Positions 60,276-64,000 of a stretch of 64,000 nt of DNA are shown here, piece by piece. The translations under genes and the position numbers were made by a program. This DNA comes from Pseudonocardia hierapolitana (GTDB lineage: Bacteria > Actinomycetota > Actinomycetes > Mycobacteriales > Pseudonocardiaceae): assembly GCF_007994075.1 (NCBI RefSeq), contig NZ_VIWU01000001.1:6882001-6946000 (forward strand), in the 5' to 3' direction. Each line of letters starts with the position of its first letter. The first letter of the stretch is position 1. The notes beneath the pieces are model-generated. The model worked only from the letters and a program-made list of their open reading frames with translations, ran no database searches and was not told where the DNA came from.

Positions 60276-61085
60276 ATGACACGAGCCAGGGTCTGGCTGA
60301 TCACCGGCGCCTCTTCCGGCTTCGGGCAAGCGCTCGCGACGGCGGCGGTGGCCGCGGGCGACACGGTGGTCGGCGCGGCGCGGCGCACGAACCGCCTCCC
60401 GGACGGCGTCGAGGCGGTCGAGCTCGACGTCGCCGACGCGGCCGCGGGCAAGGCCGTCGTCGACGGCGTCGTGGATCGGCACGGCCGGCTCGACGTGCTG
60501 GTCAACGCCGCGGGCCTCGCCTTGATCGGTGCGGCCGAGGAGACCACCGAGGCCGAGCTGCGCGATCTCATGGACGTGCACTTCTTCGGGCCCGTCGCGC
60601 TCACCCGCGCCGCGCTGCCCCACCTGCGTGTCCAGGGCGGCGGCGCGATCGTGCAGTTCAGCAGCCTCGGCGGGCGTCTGTCGTTCCCCGGGGTCGGCGC
60701 CTACAGCGCCACGAAGTTCGCGCTGGAAGGCTGGTCCGAGGCGTTGGCGGCCGAGGTCGGCCCGCTCGGCATCCGCGTGCTGATCGTCGAGCCCGGCGCA
60801 TTCCGGACCGGTCTGCACGGGGGTGGCATGCGGATGAGCGAGCCCATCGCCGCCTACGAGGACATCGTCGGGCCGGTGCGGAAGATGCAGCGGGACTTCG
60901 ACGGCACGCAGCCGGGCGACCCCGCCAAGGCCGCGGCCGCCATCCTCGACGCGCTGGACGCCGAGGAACCCCCGCTGCGCCTGGCCCTCGGCAACGACGC
61001 CGCCGACGCGATCGCGGCGTCCATGGAGTCGAACGCAGCGGAGCTCCGTGCCTGGGAGCACGTCACCCGCAGCACCGATCTGTAG
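60276..61085 (+). CDS. SDR-family oxidoreductase
   Basis: 269 residues: TGASSGFGQALA (cofactor site), NAAG, catalytic Ser (QFSSLGGRLSF) and YSATK (Tyr/Lys). The sequence resembles the SDR group often labelled oxidoreductase of the DltE/short-chain type with broad substrates. It ends 4 bases from the convergent metI gene. No operon partner is evident upstream beyond the M20 gene 57 bases away. Confidence 0.86.
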   Translation: MTRARVWLITGASSGFGQALATAAVAAGDTVVGAARRTNRLPDGVEAVELDVADAAAGKAVVDGVVDRHGRLDVLVNAAGLALIGAAEETTEAELRDLMDVHFFGPVALTRAALPHLRVQGGGAIVQFSSLGGRLSFPGVGAYSATKFALEGWSEALAAEVGPLGIRVLIVEPGAFRTGLHGGGMRMSEPIAAYEDIVGPVRKMQRDFDGTQPGDPAKAAAAILDALDAEEPPLRLALGNDAADAIAASMESNAAELRAWEHVTRSTDL

Positions 61086-61089
61086 GGAC

Positions 61090-61749
61090 TCACCTGCGGA
61101 GGGCCTTGCGGGCCAGCCAGTTCCCCACCAGCTGGGCCAGCTGCACGATCAGGACGATGATCACCACGGTGACCAGCGTGACCGTCCAGTTGAACTGCTG
61201 GTAGCCGTAGCTGATGGCGAAGTCGCCGAGCCCGCCGCCGCCGACGTATCCCGCCATGGCCGACATGTCCACGACGCCGATGAAGATGAACGTGTAGCCC
61301 AGGATCAGCGGCCCCAGTGCCTCCGGGATCAGGACGCTCCAGATGATCCGGAAACGGCTCGCGCCCATCGCGCGGGCGGCCTCGATCACGCCGGGGTCGA
61401 CCGAGATGAGGTTCTGCTCGACGATCCGGCCGATCACGAACGTCGCCATCGCCGACATCGGGAACAGCACGGACTGGGTGCCGATCGTCGTGCCCATCAC
61501 GAGCAGCGTGAGCGGCCCGATCGCGGTGATGAAGATGATGAACGGGATCGGGCGGATGATGTTCACGAGCACGTTGAGCAGCCCGAACAGCGGGCCGTTC
61601 TGCAACAGGCCGCCGCGACGCGTCGCGTAGAGGGCCACGCCGAGCACGAGGCCGAGTGCCCCGGCGATGAGCATCGTCCAGAAGACCATGTAGACGGTCT
61701 GCTGGAACGACAGCCACAGGACGGGGGACAGGGTCGCCCAGTCGGTCAT
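61090..61749 (-). CDS. metI: Methionine ABC importer permease
   Basis: 219 residues, five to six membrane helices, with the coupling loop VIEAARAMGASRFRIIWSVLIPEALGPLILGYTFIFIG and the family start LWLSFQQTVYMVFWTMLIAGALGLVLGV. It overlaps metN by ATGA. It is the last gene of metQNI; homodimers form the pore. Confidence 0.94.
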   Translation of the reverse strand: MTDWATLSPVLWLSFQQTVYMVFWTMLIAGALGLVLGVALYATRRGGLLQNGPLFGLLNVLVNIIRPIPFIIFITAIGPLTLLVMGTTIGTQSVLFPMSAMATFVIGRIVEQNLISVDPGVIEAARAMGASRFRIIWSVLIPEALGPLILGYTFIFIGVVDMSAMAGYVGGGGLGDFAISYGYQQFNWTVTLVTVVIIVLIVQLAQLVGNWLARKALRR

Positions 61750-62780
61750 GAGCGCACCACCTGCGCGAGCTCCTCGACGTGGGTGTGCGTGCGCAGCTCG
61801 GCGATCAGCGCGTCGATCGCGGGGTCGGCGCCGGCGAGCTCGAGTGTGATGCTGCCGAACGGCTTGTCGGCGAGCTCGCGGATCCCGCCGTAGATGATCG
61901 TGCTGCGCACGTCGTGGCCGGCGATCACCTCGGACACCGCGGTACGGACGGCCGGGTCGTCGCGGATCCCGACGGTGACGATCCGGCCCGGGAAGTGCTC
62001 GCGCAGCCGGACGAGGGTCTCCTCGGACGGCCGGTCGTGCAGCACGCTGTGCACGAAGCGGCGGGTGGCCGGCTCGCGCGGGTCGCTGAACAAGACGGGG
62101 CCGCGCTCGATCACCCGGCCCTGCTCCATCACCGCGACGGTGTCGCAGATCGAGCTCACGACGTCCATCTCGTGGGTGATGACGACGATCGTGGTGCCCA
62201 GCTCCCGGTTGATCCGCTTGAGCAGCGCGAGGACGTCCTTGGTGGTCTCCGGGTCGAGCGCGCTGGTGGCCTCGTCGGCGAGCAGGATCCGCGGCGACGT
62301 GGCCAGCGCGCGGGCGATGCCCACCCGCTGCTTCTGCCCGCCCGACAGCTGGCTCGGGAACTGGCGGGCCTTCTCGGCGATCCCGACGAACTCCAGCAGC
62401 TCGGCCACCCGTTCGCGGCGCCGCTCGCGCGACCAGCCCGCGATCCGCAACGGGTAGCCGACGTTGCCTGCGACGGTGCGCGAGGAGAACAGGTTGAACT
62501 GCTGGAAGATCATCCCGACCTCCCCGCGCAGCTCGCGCAGCCCGCGCTCGCCGAGCTCCCCGGTCACCCGGCTGCCGACGGTCACCGTGCCCTCCGTCGG
62601 CAGCTCGAGTGCGTTGATCATGCGGACGAGCGTGCTCTTCCCGGCCCCGGAGTGGCCGATGACGCCGGTGATCTCCCCGTCCTCGACGTCGAGATCGACG
62701 CCGTCGACGGCACGCACCTCCTGGCCGCGTCCGGACGGGAAGACCTTGCTCACTCCGCGGAAGGAGATCAGCGGTGCCAC
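61746..62780 (-). CDS. metN: Methionine ABC importer ATPase with NIL domain
   Basis: 344 residues. ATPase domain with GHSGAGKST, LSGGQKQRVGIARAL, LLADEATSALDPETT and VVITHEMDVVSSICD. The C-terminal NIL domain (~260-344, IVTVGIRDDPAVRTAVSEVI...GSITLELAGADPAIDALIAELRT) binds methionine and inhibits transport when the cell is replete. GTG start; its stop overlaps metI. Confidence 0.95.
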   Translation of the reverse strand: MAPLISFRGVSKVFPSGRGQEVRAVDGVDLDVEDGEITGVIGHSGAGKSTLVRMINALELPTEGTVTVGSRVTGELGERGLRELRGEVGMIFQQFNLFSSRTVAGNVGYPLRIAGWSRERRRERVAELLEFVGIAEKARQFPSQLSGGQKQRVGIARALATSPRILLADEATSALDPETTKDVLALLKRINRELGTTIVVITHEMDVVSSICDTVAVMEQGRVIERGPVLFSDPREPATRRFVHSVLHDRPSEETLVRLREHFPGRIVTVGIRDDPAVRTAVSEVIAGHDVRSTIIYGGIRELADKPFGSITLELAGADPAIDALIAELRTHTHVEELAQVVRS

Positions 62781-62783
62781 GGC

Positions 62784-63677
62784 TCAGGAACCCGCCGCGC
62801 GGATGTCGTTCTCGATCTGGTCGGTCGTGGCCTGCAGGTCGGCGACGTCGTTCGTCTTGAAGACGCCGGTGTCGCCGAGGTCGGCGCGGATCGCGGCCTC
62901 GACCTCGGGGTCGTGGTACAGCGCCGCCAGCTCCAGGTAGGCCGGGTTGTCCTTGTCCTCGGCCCGGGCGACGAAGGCGTTGATGTAGGGCTTGGACGAC
63001 TCGCTGTTCGGGTCGTCGGCGAAGATCCGCTGCTGGACGGTGAGGTTCGCCGCCGTGGCGTAGTTGTTGTTCACGATCGCGGCGTCGACGCTCGGCAGGT
63101 TGGCCGCCGTCTGGGCGGCGTCGACCGGCACGACCTCCACCTTGGCGGACTCGATCTCGTTCGGCGTCGACAGCGAGTTGCCGCCGCCGCGCAACGTGAT
63201 CAGCCCGGCGGCCTGCAGGACCAGCAGCGCGCGTGCCTGGTTGGTCGGGTCGTTCGGGATGACGATCTGACCGCCCTGGGGGATCTGGTCGACCGACGTG
63301 TGCTTCGTCGAGTACAGCGGCAGCGGGTATACCGCCGTCGCCCCGATCGGCACGAGGTCGTCGTTGTTCTTGACGTTGTAGTTCGCCAGGTACAGCAGGT
63401 GCTGGAACTGGTTGAGCTGCAGCTGGCCCTGCGACAGGGCCGGGTTGGGCTGGTTGTAGTCGGTGAAGTTGACGAGGTTGACCGTGATGCCCTTGGCAGC
63501 GGCCTTCTCCTTGTAGACGTTCCAGTAGTTCTCACCGGCGTCGGTGACGCCGATGGAGACGACCTGGCCGGAATCACCGCTCGACGGTGCGGAGCCCGGT
63601 GCCGCGCACGAGGCCGCGAGCACGGCGAGCGGTAGCGCCAGCAGGACGGCGCGGGTCAGGCGCGAGAAGCGCGACAT
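62784..63677 (-). CDS. metQ: Methionine-binding lipoprotein (NlpA/MetQ family)
   Basis: 297 residues. Signal peptide with lipobox LAASC (Cys near residue 24), then the NlpA fold: VSIGVTDAGENYWNVYKEKAAAKGITVNLVNFTDYNQPNPALSQGQLQLNQFQHLLYLANYN and GGQIVIPNDPTNQARALLVLQAAGLI. First gene of the operon; metN starts 3 bases after its stop. AAAGGACC precedes the ATG. It binds methionine at the outer face of the membrane. Confidence 0.94.
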   Translation of the reverse strand: MSRFSRLTRAVLLALPLAVLAASCAAPGSAPSSGDSGQVVSIGVTDAGENYWNVYKEKAAAKGITVNLVNFTDYNQPNPALSQGQLQLNQFQHLLYLANYNVKNNDDLVPIGATAVYPLPLYSTKHTSVDQIPQGGQIVIPNDPTNQARALLVLQAAGLITLRGGGNSLSTPNEIESAKVEVVPVDAAQTAANLPSVDAAIVNNNYATAANLTVQQRIFADDPNSESSKPYINAFVARAEDKDNPAYLELAALYHDPEVEAAIRADLGDTGVFKTNDVADLQATTDQIENDIRAAGS

Positions 63678-63960
63678 GGGGTGGTGGTCCTTTCGGGGGC
63701 ACGGTCATCTGCGCTGGGTCGCGGGCGGGGCTCACGCCCCGAGGCCGGCGATCTGATCAGGCGCGCAGGCTCAGCGGAGGCGAAAGCCCCATATACAGCA
63801 CGGACGACAGCAGCCATCGACGGGCGGACGGGGCAGGCCGCCAGGGCACCTGATCGGGTACGGGGAACGGGGGAAACCTGATCCCACGCCGTTCCCGACG
63901 GGCGCGGCCGTCGGACCGCCCTTGCCCGTCACGATCAGCCACGATACACCACCCGTTCGG
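63678..63960 (-). promoter_or_regulatory. Long metQ leader with hairpins and repeated TGATC motifs
   Basis: About 280 bases before metQ hold no recognised gene. There is a GGGGC-GTGA-GCCCC stem with a GNRA-type loop (63740-63727), an 8-base inverted repeat GGGAACGG/CCGTTCCC (63863-63870 and 63889-63896), and TGATC-type motifs at ~63754, 63851, 63879 and 63933. It does not match SAM-I, SAM-II or SAM-IV cores by eye. A leader-based or repressor-based control of methionine uptake is plausible. Confidence 0.4.
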
Positions 63961-64000
63961 GCTAGCCGTCCCTCCGGCCGGGGAGGAGCGCGGCGACGGC

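Noticed and set aside
56943..61061. A 1372-codon open frame on the minus strand
   Set aside because: It lies opposite four clear genes (ABC exporter, M20 peptidase, SDR and the CoA-transferase end). Its translation is Arg/His/Gly/Asp-rich low-complexity sequence with no domain, an effect of high GC at third positions.
63678..63960. SAM riboswitch upstream of metQ
   Set aside because: The conserved core strings of SAM-I, SAM-II and SAM-IV could not be found on the minus strand; it was kept only as an unassigned leader.

Overview
The window is very GC-rich and densely coded. It has many GTG starts, frequent 4-base ATGA/GTGA stop-start overlaps, and families typical of actinomycetes: a DUF222/HNH (13E12-type) endonuclease, GAF-ANTAR regulators, DUF5994, a CGNR-type protein and several apparently leaderless promoters. 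The gene content fits a soil or rhizosphere member of the Pseudonocardiales such as Pseudonocardia. That assignment is inferred from style and families, not from a marker gene. No rRNA, tRNA, CRISPR array or insertion sequence was seen.

Left part (1-26.5 kb). A hydroxyquinol module (maleylacetate reductase cut by the window edge, intradiol dioxygenase, divergent AraC regulator with an in-frame 15-bp repeat array) is followed by phosphoketolase plus acetate kinase and a DUF4185 protein. A PaaX-type regulator lies tail to tail with a RidA-SDR-enoyl-CoA hydratase-acyl-CoA dehydrogenase operon. That operon diverges from a fused salicylyl-CoA 5-hydroxylase/old-yellow-enzyme gene, and together they look like an aerobic aryl-CoA (anthraniloyl-CoA-like) route. 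Next is a LysR gene diverging from an unassigned catabolic operon: MaoC-like dehydratase, CaiB-type CoA-transferase, acyl-CoA dehydrogenase, a split ThDP decarboxylase and an alpha/beta hydrolase. An HNH endonuclease with a LexA-type box, a divergent YciI pair, SDR, hydrolase, CGNR, VOC and YdeI genes complete this part.

Middle part (26.5-43 kb). A compact block encodes a tyrosinase with a plant-PPO-like C-terminal domain, a DUF2182 membrane protein, a subtilisin and a free-standing I9-like prodomain/inhibitor. An SsuABC-type importer with two different permeases follows. Then an IclR regulator diverges from a seven-gene operon. It combines a peptide-type (Dpp/Opp) importer with fused ATPases, a BKACE enzyme, an L-carnitine dehydrogenase and a thioesterase, which reads as carnitine to glycine betaine catabolism.

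Right part (43-64 kb). This holds a class II amidotransferase, a CAP-domain secreted protein with an apparent N-terminal frameshift, an EamA transporter, two overlapping GAF-ANTAR regulators, an acyl desaturase divergent from a TetR gene with repeated operators, and small actinobacterial proteins. A GT4 / (alpha/alpha)6 / GH130 trio, a LysR gene with a 3-oxoacid CoA-transferase pair, an ABC exporter with a hairpin over its Shine-Dalgarno, an M20 peptidase, an SDR and a metQNI methionine importer with a long leader follow. The CoA-transferase could serve either the 3-oxoadipate made from hydroxyquinol or the acetoacetate released by the carnitine pathway, so distant modules may meet metabolically.
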